Shown here: positions 37,527-46,372 of the stretch, in pieces
Numbering within the stretch: position 1 is the first letter of the stretch
How the letters are laid out: each line of letters starts with the position of its first letter
Assembly (NCBI GenBank): GCA_022827345.1
Contig: JAJDTB010000007.1
Location: 96,012 to 160,011 of the forward strand
Length of the DNA stretch: 64,000 nt
Direction of reading: 5' to 3'
Source: Gemmatimonadota bacterium
Lineage (GTDB): Bacteria > Gemmatimonadota > Gemmatimonadetes > Longimicrobiales > Gaopeijiaceae
Notes under the pieces: generated by a model
The model's database searches: none
The model's input: the letters and a program-made list of their open reading frames with translations, nothing else
Told to the model about the DNA's origin: nothing
Translations under genes and position numbers: made by a program

Positions 37527-38720
37527 TCAGCGATGCCTGCGGATGCCGGCAATACCGATCCGCTCGACATCCAGCGAGTCCTTGACCTGAATCAGCGGCC
37601 GGCCGTCGGGCAGAAAGGTGAGCGGCAGCGGAAAACCCTCGGGCAACACGCCCGCGATCTGACCGCCGGGGTCCAGCAGGAGGACGCGAAAGCCGCCGTC
37701 CCGCGTGAGGAGCTGCGCCCAAACGAAGCCGTCGGGAGCCACGGTCACATCTCCGACCACCTGTGGTCGAGGATGGAAACCGTGCTTCTCGATCGTCTCG
37801 CCAACATCGTCATCACACGGTCCGAGGTATTCCCTGGCCTTGAGCAGCGCTTCCGCTTCCGAACGCGATAGATCCCTGTCGCCGACGCCTGCCCACCGAA
37901 TGCTCCTGACCAGTCTGTGATTCTCCAGAATGTCGACTCGAAACCCGCCCCAGGCGTTCACGGCAACGCGGTTTCCCCACTGGGACCACCTGGCCCGCGG
38001 GGCGAGCGGCTGGCGGATCGAAAACGTAAAGCTGCAGCGCGGGTAATATGCCGTGGTCATGTAACCCGGCTTGCCGGTGATCACCTCGACTGTGTCCTGC
38101 CCGGTTACGGACAGTAGCCGCTCGACGCGGCCGTCCATCTCTTCCACGGACTCCGTGCCCTGAAACCGCGCCCGGGCCCAGATCAGCAGTCCTTGCGGGG
38201 TCGCCTCCACATGGCGGAGGAAGACGTAGATCACCGAGTAGTTGAGCCCCGATTCGACGCCGACCTGGTCGCCCAACTGCAACCGCACGAGCTGGCCGGC
38301 ACCGTCGTGGACATAGGCAATCCCGTCGTCGAGGACGGACACCGACATCGCCCACTCCAGCTCGCCGGGTCCTTCGCCCTGCCGGCCCATCGATCCAATG
38401 GCCATCCCCGTCGAATCGAAGACCGTGACCCGGTACTCGTAGGGCTCCAGGACATAGATTCGCGCCTGGGCGTCCACATCCACCAGGGATGCACCCGCGA
38501 GGTAGAAGGTGGCGGGCCCCGTTTCGTCGCCGCCGAACACCCGAACAGTATCGAGCGTCCATGGGAGCACGCTGGGTTCACCGGTGTTGGTGACGATGGC
38601 GACTCCGGCCGAGTCGGCCACGGTCGTATCCACGGTGCCCGCTGAGGTGCAGGTAGCCGCAGCACCCACCGACAGCGCGGTCGCAAAGCGTGTCCAACGC
38701 ATCACCGTTCGCCGTGACAT
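37527..38720 (-). CDS. Six-bladed beta-propeller protein
   Basis: A 397-residue exported protein. A leader at residues 7-25 (FATALSVGAAATCTSAG) has a possible lipobox cysteine. Blade repeats of the type ARIYVLEPYEYRVTVFDSTG precede GRQGEGPGELEW, the NHL-like signature. The last blade is DPGGQIAGVLPEG followed by LTFLPDGRPLIQV. ATG 38720 has GGGAG just upstream. The 158-bp gap upstream contains TTGACC (38831-38826) and AT-rich sequence, so the gene may have its own promoter. Ligand unknown. Confidence 0.85.
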   Translation of the reverse strand: MSRRTVMRWTRFATALSVGAAATCTSAGTVDTTVADSAGVAIVTNTGEPSVLPWTLDTVRVFGGDETGPATFYLAGASLVDVDAQARIYVLEPYEYRVTVFDSTGMAIGSMGRQGEGPGELEWAMSVSVLDDGIAYVHDGAGQLVRLQLGDQVGVESGLNYSVIYVFLRHVEATPQGLLIWARARFQGTESVEEMDGRVERLLSVTGQDTVEVITGKPGYMTTAYYPRCSFTFSIRQPLAPRARWSQWGNRVAVNAWGGFRVDILENHRLVRSIRWAGVGDRDLSRSEAEALLKAREYLGPCDDDVGETIEKHGFHPRPQVVGDVTVAPDGFVWAQLLTRDGGFRVLLLDPGGQIAGVLPEGFPLPLTFLPDGRPLIQVKDSLDVERIGIAGIRRHR

Positions 38721-38878
38721 CCCTGCTCCCCGTTGGGGCAACTCCTGGTTCCGGTCTGCCTGGTGCCTCAGCAATGCCTGGGTGCGTCGGCCACCAAATC
38801 AACTAAAACATTAGGAGTCACGTCGGGTCAAGTCCCCATGGACGTTGGTAGCAGACCACGACTCGTCCTGCCACATCT

Positions 38879-40489
38879 CTATCCCGGCAAACGCACTACC
38901 GCGACACGCTGCAGTTCAACCGAGTCCGTGATCACTCCGATCGCCGTTGAATCCGTCATCTGGAACGGGGTGAACCGATCAGGGAATACGACTCGCTCGG
39001 TGCGGGCGGCTCCATCGGTCAGATCCACCGACCACCAGGCACTGCCGTATCCCGGCGGATGGGCCAGGCCATCGAACTCCTGGATCCATACGCGGCCGGC
39101 GGCGCACAGCAGGCTCACGCCGAGCGGCGTCTCCGCCGGCAACCGGTCCCCGGCGCTTGCGACAGCCGCCTCGGCGGCCCGTTCGATCTCGGCCGGGTCG
39201 ACATTATCGTCCCGCGTTTCGGCCTGCATCCTCGATCGGATGTGCGCCACCAGCTCCTCCGTCCGGAGCGGCCTCGGTTTCCAGGGGACGGGAATCGGCT
39301 CGTCGGACCTGCCGGCGGCGCCGAAAAACCGAAGATGGCCGGCCAAGGGATCGAGCACCGCGACCCTTCCATCGGGACACGCATCCCAGAGCGGAACCGG
39401 AGCCAGGGCCATCAGGCCGGGGGATCGGGTGACCGACCCTTCCAGGTCCGTGGCGAAGTCCACCAGGACCACCGGGTCCGAACCACCATCGGCAACGCGC
39501 ACGATTCGGCCGGACCACATGTCGTCGGGGAGATTCGGGCCGGTGGCATAGTCGGCCACCAGGGTCTCGCCGGCCTTCGCGACCAGGCGAAACGGGTCTC
39601 CGAAGGTGACCGTCCGGATGTCGAGACGGGCCCCGCGCCGATAAATGGGCATGGGAGTCGTCGTCAGCAGGTCACCCTCTGCGTTGAACACCGCCAGGCT
39701 GGCCGAACCGAGATCCCAGACGGCGACGGCCTGGCCCGAGGTCCCCGCTGAGAGCGCCCGAGGGTTCCGCAGTTCGCCGGGCCCCTCTCCCGCGTTGCCG
39801 AACTCTGCCAGCAGGCGGCCGGATGGGTCGTAGCCTCGGAGGAACGGTTCCGCTTCCGTAAGGGCCCAAATCACACTGCCCGACTGGACGATATCGCGAA
39901 CGCCCCACAGGGATTCCCCCGCCTGGAAAACCGTGAGCGCGCTGGAGTCGATTCGCGACGTGGATGATTCCGGCGAGCTGGCATCGCATGAAGCGAAGGC
40001 CAGCACCGCCAGCGCGGGCAGCACCGCGTGCGTGACGCGGGACCGGCCATGCAGAAGAAGCGCCGCAGCGGCGGCGAGAGTGGCAACGGTGGCGGCGGCC
40101 GCGAGGTCGGGCGGCGATCCGGCTCCCACCGCCGGCCCGGACAGGAGCAATCCCGCCGCGAGCGTGAGCGCCGATGCAACGAATCCGGACAACACTCCGA
40201 GCACTTCTCGCCCCTTCCTGGCGCGCATCCCCGCCTCGTCCGGCAAGGCGGACATGATCGCGTCCACCTGTGCTTCATCGAGAGGCGGGGCATCGGTACC
40301 GATTTCCCGGATCGAGGCAATCAGGCCCCGCATCTCGACCTCGGCGGATGCGGCGGCTCCGTCAGCCGGATTCGTCCCCCCCACGGGACCATCCTCCACG
40401 ATCTCCGCGACCAGCCGGTCCACCGTCTCCGGATCCGGGCTCGGTGGTTGCGTCCGGCGCCACCTCTTCAAGACTCGAATCACTCTCAT
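38879..40489 (-). CDS. Membrane-anchored propeller protein, putative anti-sigma factor
   Basis: A 536-residue protein. Residues 1-95 are cytoplasmic and charged, followed by hydrophobic helices at about 96-118, 129-147 and 154-168, which would place the remaining 365 residues outside the membrane. That part is a six-bladed propeller with GNAGEGPGELRNP. The start overlaps the ECF sigma stop (ATGA), the classic position of an anti-sigma factor. No HxxxCxxC zinc motif is present. The third helix ends in FASC, resembling a lipobox, so fusion of an anti-sigma gene to a propeller lipoprotein is a possible origin. Role inferred from context. Confidence 0.7.
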   Translation of the reverse strand: MRVIRVLKRWRRTQPPSPDPETVDRLVAEIVEDGPVGGTNPADGAAASAEVEMRGLIASIREIGTDAPPLDEAQVDAIMSALPDEAGMRARKGREVLGVLSGFVASALTLAAGLLLSGPAVGAGSPPDLAAAATVATLAAAAALLLHGRSRVTHAVLPALAVLAFASCDASSPESSTSRIDSSALTVFQAGESLWGVRDIVQSGSVIWALTEAEPFLRGYDPSGRLLAEFGNAGEGPGELRNPRALSAGTSGQAVAVWDLGSASLAVFNAEGDLLTTTPMPIYRRGARLDIRTVTFGDPFRLVAKAGETLVADYATGPNLPDDMWSGRIVRVADGGSDPVVLVDFATDLEGSVTRSPGLMALAPVPLWDACPDGRVAVLDPLAGHLRFFGAAGRSDEPIPVPWKPRPLRTEELVAHIRSRMQAETRDDNVDPAEIERAAEAAVASAGDRLPAETPLGVSLLCAAGRVWIQEFDGLAHPPGYGSAWWSVDLTDGAARTERVVFPDRFTPFQMTDSTAIGVITDSVELQRVAVVRLPG

Positions 40490-41076
40490 GTTCCTTGTCC
40501 TCCGTCGCCATGGATGAGTGCGGCGAGGTCCTCCATCCGCCGCAGCTTGTTCAGTCCCCGGTGGATCAGTGAGCGCACGGACACTTGCTTTACGCCCAGG
40601 CGGCGCGCCACCGAAGCCGTGCTTCTCCCTTCGATCAGGCGCAGGATGATGGCGTCCCGTTCCCGCACGGTGAGCCGTTCCAGCGCCGTGTACAGTGCCG
40701 CTGCCCTCAGGCGGCTCTCGATCCGTTCGGCGGGACCGGGCGCCGCGTCGACAATCTCGCCATGGGCCTCCAGCCTGACCCGCCGGGATCCCGGTGCCCG
40801 GCGAAGCTGGCCGCGGCACACGTTCCTGCTGACCGTAAGCACCCACCCGAACAGCGACCCGGTTCCCGAGAAGCGCCTCCGCATCCGGTAGATCCGGAGC
40901 CAGCACAGTTGAAGCAGATCCTCGGCGTGATCCTCGTCGCGGGCGTAGCCGCGGATCATCCCCATCAATCGCGGAGACATCGAGCGCACCAGTTCGCGAA
41001 ACAGGGCGTGGTCACCGGCGCGGAAGCGTCCGTGGTCGAAGTCGGCGGCACCGCCCGCCGGGCTCGAGGGACTCAT
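40486..41076 (-). CDS. ECF-type RNA polymerase sigma factor
   Basis: A 196-residue sigma factor. Sigma-2 covers about 20-90 (ARDEDHAEDLLQLCWLRIYRMRRRF and GWVLTVSRNVCRGQLRR). Sigma-4 covers about 130-185 (LERLTVRERDAIILRLIEGRSTASVARRLGV followed by RGLNKLRR). There is no sigma-3 domain, hence the ECF class. Both ends overlap neighbours by ATGA: the membrane protein upstream and the putative anti-sigma/propeller protein downstream, so all three are probably translated in a coupled way. Confidence 0.9.
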   Translation of the reverse strand: MSPSSPAGGAADFDHGRFRAGDHALFRELVRSMSPRLMGMIRGYARDEDHAEDLLQLCWLRIYRMRRRFSGTGSLFGWVLTVSRNVCRGQLRRAPGSRRVRLEAHGEIVDAAPGPAERIESRLRAAALYTALERLTVRERDAIILRLIEGRSTASVARRLGVKQVSVRSLIHRGLNKLRRMEDLAALIHGDGGQGT

Positions 41077-41825
41077 GCGCGGCCCCGGCGGAGCACAACA
41101 ATCAGAACCGCGATCAACAGCAGCGGCACGGACACCGGGACGACAAGCAGCAGGCTCGGGGAGACCTCGTAGTACGCCACCAGCTCGTGGGCCATGTCCG
41201 TGGAGATCCAGAAGGCGACAAAGAGGATTCCCCCCAAGAGCCAGCGCAGCGCGTAACGCGGCCAGTCGGACAGTCCCAGCGTCAGCCGTCCCGCCAGATC
41301 GCCCAGCACCCCCGCCAGGACCACGAAGACCGCGTTCGAGATCGCCACGAGAAACACGGCGTAGTCAGTTGCTGCCCGGCGCAGAAGTGAGGCGGCCTCC
41401 CGGCCGGTCGCCTGCGCGGCCGCTTCCCTCCCGGACTCGGCAGCGTGGAGGGCGGCGAGCGGGAACTGCCCCTCGGAGCCGAACGCCTCCGCAACGAGCG
41501 GGGAGACGAACGCGGCGATCATGTAGGTCGCCAGGGATAGAGCCCCCAGGTGGGTCCAGTAATGCGGGGAAGCGTGCCTGCCCGGGCCGAAGGACGCGGC
41601 GGGCCTGGTCACCGCGGCCGCAAACACGGCCGGCGGGAGGATCTGCGCCAGCATGGTGGGCAGCCGCTCGAGAAACATCGCGAAGAATCGCAGGACTGCG
41701 TCCGGCTGGCCACGGAAAGTGGTCGCGGAGTACGTGACATACACGGCCAACAGCGCTGCGATCCAGAACGCCAGGCGCCGGGCGAAACCGTGTTGTTGCC
41801 CGTGGTGGAGATCGTTGCTGATCAT
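41073..41825 (-). CDS. Membrane protein of unknown function (LptF/G-like helices)
   Basis: A 250-residue protein with six hydrophobic helices (about 17-36, 42-66, 83-105, 145-165, 180-200 and 215-240). The MFLERLPTMLAQILPPAVFAAAV segment and the C-terminal helix pair recall LptF/LptG permeases, but the large periplasmic domain of those proteins is absent, so the resemblance is weak. ATG 41825 is chosen because GGGAGG lies six bases upstream; earlier ATGs are too close to it. First gene of the sigma-propeller block; may belong to the signal path. Confidence 0.6.
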   Translation of the reverse strand: MISNDLHHGQQHGFARRLAFWIAALLAVYVTYSATTFRGQPDAVLRFFAMFLERLPTMLAQILPPAVFAAAVTRPAASFGPGRHASPHYWTHLGALSLATYMIAAFVSPLVAEAFGSEGQFPLAALHAAESGREAAAQATGREAASLLRRAATDYAVFLVAISNAVFVVLAGVLGDLAGRLTLGLSDWPRYALRWLLGGILFVAFWISTDMAHELVAYYEVSPSLLLVVPVSVPLLLIAVLIVVLRRGRA

Positions 41826-41930
41826 GAGCATCCTCCCGAGTTCGTGGGCCCGCCCGGATTGCAGGTTCGGCGCGGATCGGGCGTTTACAGGAGAGGATGC
41901 AAAATACCCGGCGTCCGTTGCGAGAAGCCG

Positions 41931-41964
41931 TTGTCGGCCAGAATGGGGCTGAAATGGCGAACAA
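41931..41964. repeat. 34-bp imperfect hairpin repeat, copy 2
   Basis: TTGTCGGCCA-N14-TGGCGAACAA, same arms and length as copy 1. It is paired with an inverted copy 17 bp downstream. It lies in the gap between the membrane protein gene and higA. Confidence 0.65.
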
Positions 41965-41981
41965 CGGGCATGCGGCGGAGT

Positions 41982-42015
41982 TTGTTCGCCAAAACCGGGC
42001 CGAAATGGCCGACAA
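41982..42015. repeat. 34-bp imperfect hairpin repeat, copy 3 (inverted)
   Basis: On the plus strand TTGTTCGCCA-N14-TGGCCGACAA, which is the reverse complement of the arms in copies 1 and 2. The adjacent direct/inverted pair resembles the paired layout of REP/BIME elements. Confidence 0.65.
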
Positions 42016-42093
42016 CGAGGCCTTGAGTGTGGTCTTGCGACCGCCGGTGCTTGGGGGCGTGGCTGGGGCCGCTAGTGCTTCCCTGAAGGTCCC

Positions 42094-42390
42094 TCAGCCG
42101 GCCACCTCCGGCGAGTATCGCTGCACCTTGATCCGATCCTCGCGCATGCGAGCCTGGGCGAGGTCGTACGCCGCTTGACGACGCATCCAGAAGTCGGCGT
42201 TGGACCAGCCTACCTTCTCCAGGCGGATCGCCATCTCCGCAGAGATCGCCGCGTGGCCGTTGAGAACCCGGGACAGGGTATGACGGGCCACGCCGAGCAT
42301 TCTGGACGCCTGGGTGACGGTTAGGTCCAGAGGCTCCAGGCAGTTGTCCCGGACACTCAATCCGGGATGGGGAGGATCCTTCATCGGCAT
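42094..42390 (-). CDS. higA: HigA-like XRE antitoxin
   Basis: A 98-residue helix-turn-helix antitoxin of the HigA type. It has the PPHPGLSVRDNCLEPLDLTVTQASRMLGV start and the HTH around ARHTLSRVLNGHAAISAEMAIRLEKV. ATG 42390 has AAAGGAG about ten bases upstream. It follows its toxin gene by 19 bases: the toxin-first order is typical of higBA. It should repress the promoter through the operator at 42695-42715. Confidence 0.88.
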   Translation of the reverse strand: MPMKDPPHPGLSVRDNCLEPLDLTVTQASRMLGVARHTLSRVLNGHAAISAEMAIRLEKVGWSNADFWMRRQAAYDLAQARMREDRIKVQRYSPEVAG

Positions 42391-42409
42391 GTTGGCAACT
42401 CCTTTCTGG

Positions 42410-42688
42410 TCAATGGTAGTCGACCAGGTCGACATCGTAGGCATCACCGCCCCGGAAGCGGAATATGATCCGCCAGTTTCTGGAAACGGTAATGCTCAAA
42501 TAGTCCTTGAGTTCACCCTTCAGCGGGTGGATCCGATACTGTGGCAGGTCGAGGTCCGATGGCTTCCTGGCGATATCGAGATCCGCCAACACCAAGGAAA
42601 TCCGTCCGACCAGATCCGGGCGAAGTCTCCGGCGATCACCGCGCTCGTGGAGCCGCTTGAGACCGCCGTGTCGAATTGTCCGAATCAC
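42410..42688 (-). CDS. higB: HigB-like RelE-family toxin
   Basis: A 92-residue toxin: VIRTIRHGGLKRLHERGDRR, LPQYRIHPLKGELKDYLSITVSRNWRIIFRF and the C-terminal DVDLVDYH match the HigB mRNA-interferase fold. The GTG at 42688 is preferred because its protein aligns with the usual HigB N-terminus. The next ATG, 42706, lies in the middle of a perfect palindrome that is probably the operator. Confidence 0.87.
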   Translation of the reverse strand: MIRTIRHGGLKRLHERGDRRRLRPDLVGRISLVLADLDIARKPSDLDLPQYRIHPLKGELKDYLSITVSRNWRIIFRFRGGDAYDVDLVDYH

Positions 42689-43042
42689 CGAACAGTGTAC
42701 CGCCATGCGGTACACATAGGCAAGACGGAAGTCAGCAGGACTATTTCGCGCACGGGTTGGCTTCCTTTCCTGGAAACAGGGCGTCGGGACGGCGGAGTTG
42801 ACGGGGACAAGCAAACCTGTGCCCATGTCAGGGGCGATTGAATAGCTGGATGGGACAGATTCGCGGAGCCTCGGGAAACAGAATCCGCACCCGAACAGAA
42901 GACACTGTTCCGCTGGCCTGAAGTGGGGCGGAGCCGCATTCTTAGGGACCCGAGCGGGAGCGGCCGTCGCTTGCGCCGAGCCGTGGCCCGGACGCGCCCC
43001 GTCGGAGCATCCGTCCTCACCAGGAATCGGAGGGCCGCAGCA
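42689..43042. other. Intergenic region between higBA and the M16 peptidases
   Basis: A 354-bp gap that must hold the divergent promoters of higBA (minus) and the M16 pair (plus). Apart from the higBA operator I see no gene, RNA or strong repeat here. Confidence 0.5.
42695..42715. promoter_or_regulatory. higBA operator palindrome
   Basis: Perfect inverted repeat with arms GTGTACCGC and GCGGTACAC around a CAT spacer. It lies just upstream of the higB start, where HigA proteins bind to repress their own operon. HigA binding is inferred. Confidence 0.7.
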
Positions 43043-44707
43043 ATGAGAATCCCGCTATTCATCCTCTCCGCGGCCACAGTTGCGACGCTTGTGTCGTCCG
43101 CGGCGCCGAACCTGGAGGCGGGACCGCTCGCGGGACCGCCGGTGGCCGCCCTCATCCCCCAATCCCCTTCCCCGACGCTCGACGTTCAGGAGCATGTGCT
43201 CGACAACGGCTTCAGGATCCTGGTCGTCGAGGACCGTCGGGCACCGCGGGTGGCGGCCAACCTCTGGGTGCGGATCGGGTCGATGCTGGAGCCGGCCGGG
43301 CTGCACGGGATGACGCACTTTCTGGAGCACGTCATTCATCAGGGGACGACGACCTTCGGGACGAGCGATCTGGACGCCGAGCTGCCGATCCTGCAGGAGA
43401 TTCACGACACCGAGCAGGAGCTGATCGCTGTTCGGAACCGCGACCGCAATCTGCTTCGCGAGCGGGGCGTTTTCTTCGATGAGCTGGGTTGGCCGGCGAC
43501 TCCCGAGATGCGGGCGCTGCGGACGCGCCTCTACGAACTCGAGGACCAGGACGACGAGTACCGCGACTTCTGGACTTCCTACAAGTGGTACATGCAGTAC
43601 GGGGGATTCGTGCGCCATACGGATCCGGTGCCGGCGAGCACGGAGCAGGACTACATGGAGATGAACATGGCGCTCCCGCCGGAGCATCTGGAACTCTTCT
43701 TCCGGTTCGAGGCGGACCGGATGACCAACGCGGTCCTGAGGGGGTGGGAGGCGCAGCGGTTCACGGTGCTGGAACAGGTGCTCGGGGGACTGAGCCGGCC
43801 GCAGACGCGGTTCAACGAGGCGATCGACGGGGTGACCGCGCAGGCCCATCCCGTCTACACGCCGGACGGCGGGCACCTGCGCGACTTCGGCAACTTCACG
43901 CGGCAGGCGATGCAGCGGATCTACGACGACTATTTCGTGCCCAACAACGCGGCGCTGGTGCTGGTGGGGGACGTGACGCTGGACGAGGTGGTGCCGCTCG
44001 CGGAACGCTACTTCGGGGCGCTGCCGCGAGGGCCTGAGCCGCCGGCCGACCTCGATGTCGAGTCCGAGCCGGTGCCCGGGGGAGCGGTCCGGCTGGATTG
44101 GACGGAGCCGCTGACGCCGCAGGTGCATGTGCGGTATCGGATTCCGGGGATGGGTCATCCCGACCGGCCGGTGCTGGACCTTGTCGCTGCGCTGTTGAGC
44201 GGGCCGCATGGGGTGGCCGGGCAGAGATTGGCGGCGAGCGGGGTCGCGGCGTCGGTGACCGCCGACTTTCGGGTCATCCACACCTACCGGTTCGGGTCGC
44301 CGGGTGCGTTCAACCTGGTGGCGCAGGCGGGGTCGGATGGAGATCTCGCGGCCGTCGAAGGGGCGTTGCTGGCCGCATTGGACGACGTGCGGGAGGGGCG
44401 GATCGATGCCGGGGCGCTGGCGCGTGCGCGGAAGCGGCTGCGCGTCGAGTGGGCGGAGTTCCTCGACAATCCGCAGGAGCTGGCTTTCCTGATCGGACAC
44501 CACTACACGATGAACAACTGGAGGGTTCTGCCCAACCTGATCGCGGCGCGGGACGCGGCGACGGCAGCGGATGTGCAGCGTGTCGCGTCGACGTATTTCG
44601 TGCCATCGAACCGGGTGATCGCGGTGGCGCGCGCCGAGCCGCCCGAGGGGAGCGGGCCGAGCTGGCTCGACTTCCTGTGGGCGGATCTGCCGGGAGACGG
44701 ACGATGA
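43043..44707 (+). CDS. M16 family zinc peptidase, catalytic subunit
   Basis: A 554-residue exported peptidase with an N-terminal signal (IPLFILSAATVATLVSSAA). The inverted zinc motif HFLEH is intact (His92, Glu95, His96), and the M16 inactive-half region starts near residue 340 (PLTPQVHVRYRIPGMG). An unusually long charged insertion follows the zinc motif (about 115-185). ATG 43043 has CGGAGGG upstream. It overlaps the next M16 gene by ATGA. The two probably form a heterodimeric periplasmic oligopeptidase, a common catalytic/non-catalytic pairing. Confidence 0.9.
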   Translation: MRIPLFILSAATVATLVSSAAPNLEAGPLAGPPVAALIPQSPSPTLDVQEHVLDNGFRILVVEDRRAPRVAANLWVRIGSMLEPAGLHGMTHFLEHVIHQGTTTFGTSDLDAELPILQEIHDTEQELIAVRNRDRNLLRERGVFFDELGWPATPEMRALRTRLYELEDQDDEYRDFWTSYKWYMQYGGFVRHTDPVPASTEQDYMEMNMALPPEHLELFFRFEADRMTNAVLRGWEAQRFTVLEQVLGGLSRPQTRFNEAIDGVTAQAHPVYTPDGGHLRDFGNFTRQAMQRIYDDYFVPNNAALVLVGDVTLDEVVPLAERYFGALPRGPEPPADLDVESEPVPGGAVRLDWTEPLTPQVHVRYRIPGMGHPDRPVLDLVAALLSGPHGVAGQRLAASGVAASVTADFRVIHTYRFGSPGAFNLVAQAGSDGDLAAVEGALLAALDDVREGRIDAGALARARKRLRVEWAEFLDNPQELAFLIGHHYTMNNWRVLPNLIAARDAATAADVQRVASTYFVPSNRVIAVARAEPPEGSGPSWLDFLWADLPGDGR

Positions 44708-46251
44708 GGGCCCGGAGGCGGGTCGGTGGCGGCATGATGGCGGCGCCTGCCGTTCGTTTGGCCGGGGGGAGGACGGCCCCCTGGGCCATGGCGGCCTCAG
44801 CGGCGTTGGCCGTTGCGACCCTGGCCGGCTGCGGCGGCACCGACGACACCCTGCCCGGCCACTCGCGGCCGATCCTCGAGCACGATTGGCCGGCCCCGGG
44901 GGAATTCGCGTTCGAGACCGCCGCGTTCACGCCGCCCGATGCAGGCGAGACCTTCTTCGAGACATCGAGCGGTGTCCGGGCATATCTCGTACCCGGGGAA
45001 GCCTCGGATCCGCTGGTCCGCCTCACTGCCGCCCTGCCGATCGGCCGCCTCCACGAGGCCGACGGGGAGGCCGGCGCGTCGGCTCTGCTCACCCGGCTGA
45101 TCACGACGCGAGCACCCGTGGGCGCCAACAGTGCGCTCTCGCTTCGCCTGGCCGAGCTCGGCACATCGCTGAGCGCTGTCGAGACCCTCGACGTCGCTCA
45201 CATCTCCCTGCATGTGCTGCCCGAGGACTGGCAGGCAGGCCTTGAGTTGCTCGTGGCCCTGGTGCGAGATGTCGACCTGGACGCCGCGTCGATCCGCGCG
45301 TACCGGACTGGCCCCGGCTACAGCATGCCGATGGCCGGGATCGCCGGGGAGGGCTTCCGCCCGAAGGTCGAGTTGGAGCGCCGGATCCACGGATACCCGC
45401 TGGCGCCTCCGGCTCCGGGAACGACGGTTTCGCCGAACGCCGTTGCTGCATTGGCCTCCCGGAGCCTGGCCGCCGACCGGGTGGTGTTCGGAGTCGGTGG
45501 GCCCGTGGCCCGCGACGAAGCGGAATCGTTCCTGGAGGCTGCGACCCGGGGCTGGGCGGCAAGCGGTCGGCCAGGAACGGCCCCGCCAGCAATCGAACCC
45601 GCCGCTGCCCCCGCCTCCAGCCGGTTCCATGGCGTGGACGTCCCGAGCCTGGAGGGATGGATCGCCATCGGCCGCGCGATCGGCGCCGTTCCCGAATCGG
45701 ACCGGGCCGCGCTGGCGGTGCTGCGCTTCATCCTCGCCGAGCGCCTGAACATCGCTGCGCGGGAGATGCGCGGCCTCGCCAACCGCGACGACTTCGAGAT
45801 CCCCGTGACCGGATCCGGCACCGGCCTGCTGCTCGTGCGCACGGGCGGGCGCCCGGAGGCCGTGGGACCCCTGGTCCGCTTCAGCCTCGACGAACTGGAG
45901 CGCATGCACGACCCCGACGAGCCCGTGACCGATGCCGAGATCGCGCGCGCCAAGGGGTGGCTCGTGGACGCCGTCTGGCGCCGGTCGCTGGAACTCCCGA
46001 CCACTGCGAGCGAGACCCTGGCCGTTGAGCATGTGCGCCGTGGAGGTACGGACCACCTGATGGGTTGGCCGGAGGCTGTGGGCGCCGTGACGGTGGCAGA
46101 TGTAGAGGCAATCGCGCGGGAGTACCTCGACCCGTCGGCCTTTGTCACGGTGGTTGCCGGGCCGCTGGAGAGGATCAGGGCCGCGCGGCACCCCCGCTGG
46201 CCCGTTGCTCTGGACGACCTGGAGGCGGAGTTGTCGGGTAGCCAGTCGTAA
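44704..46251 (+). CDS. M16 family peptidase, non-catalytic partner lipoprotein
   Basis: A 515-residue lipoprotein with a leader ending ALAVATLAGC (lipidated cysteine near 40). The M16 fold is recognisable (TSSGVRAYLVPGEASDPLVRL, then GIAGEGFRPKVELERRIHGYPLAP and SLEGWIAIGRAIGA). The HxxEH zinc motif is missing: its place reads HEADGEAGASALLTRL. By analogy with paired M16 systems this is the structural half that shapes the chamber of the upstream enzyme, and it may anchor the complex to the outer membrane. Start overlaps the upstream stop. Confidence 0.85.
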   Translation: MRARRRVGGGMMAAPAVRLAGGRTAPWAMAASAALAVATLAGCGGTDDTLPGHSRPILEHDWPAPGEFAFETAAFTPPDAGETFFETSSGVRAYLVPGEASDPLVRLTAALPIGRLHEADGEAGASALLTRLITTRAPVGANSALSLRLAELGTSLSAVETLDVAHISLHVLPEDWQAGLELLVALVRDVDLDAASIRAYRTGPGYSMPMAGIAGEGFRPKVELERRIHGYPLAPPAPGTTVSPNAVAALASRSLAADRVVFGVGGPVARDEAESFLEAATRGWAASGRPGTAPPAIEPAAAPASSRFHGVDVPSLEGWIAIGRAIGAVPESDRAALAVLRFILAERLNIAAREMRGLANRDDFEIPVTGSGTGLLLVRTGGRPEAVGPLVRFSLDELERMHDPDEPVTDAEIARAKGWLVDAVWRRSLELPTTASETLAVEHVRRGGTDHLMGWPEAVGAVTVADVEAIAREYLDPSAFVTVVAGPLERIRAARHPRWPVALDDLEAELSGSQS

Positions 46252-46372
46252 CGGACCCGGCGCTACCGGCGGAAGTTCGACCGCCCGCGGCCCCGATCCG
46301 CTCCTCGAACGGCCGACGCGCAATCCGCCGGTTGAGTGCCGGCTTGCCGGCGACGTTCTGTCCCGGCACCCC

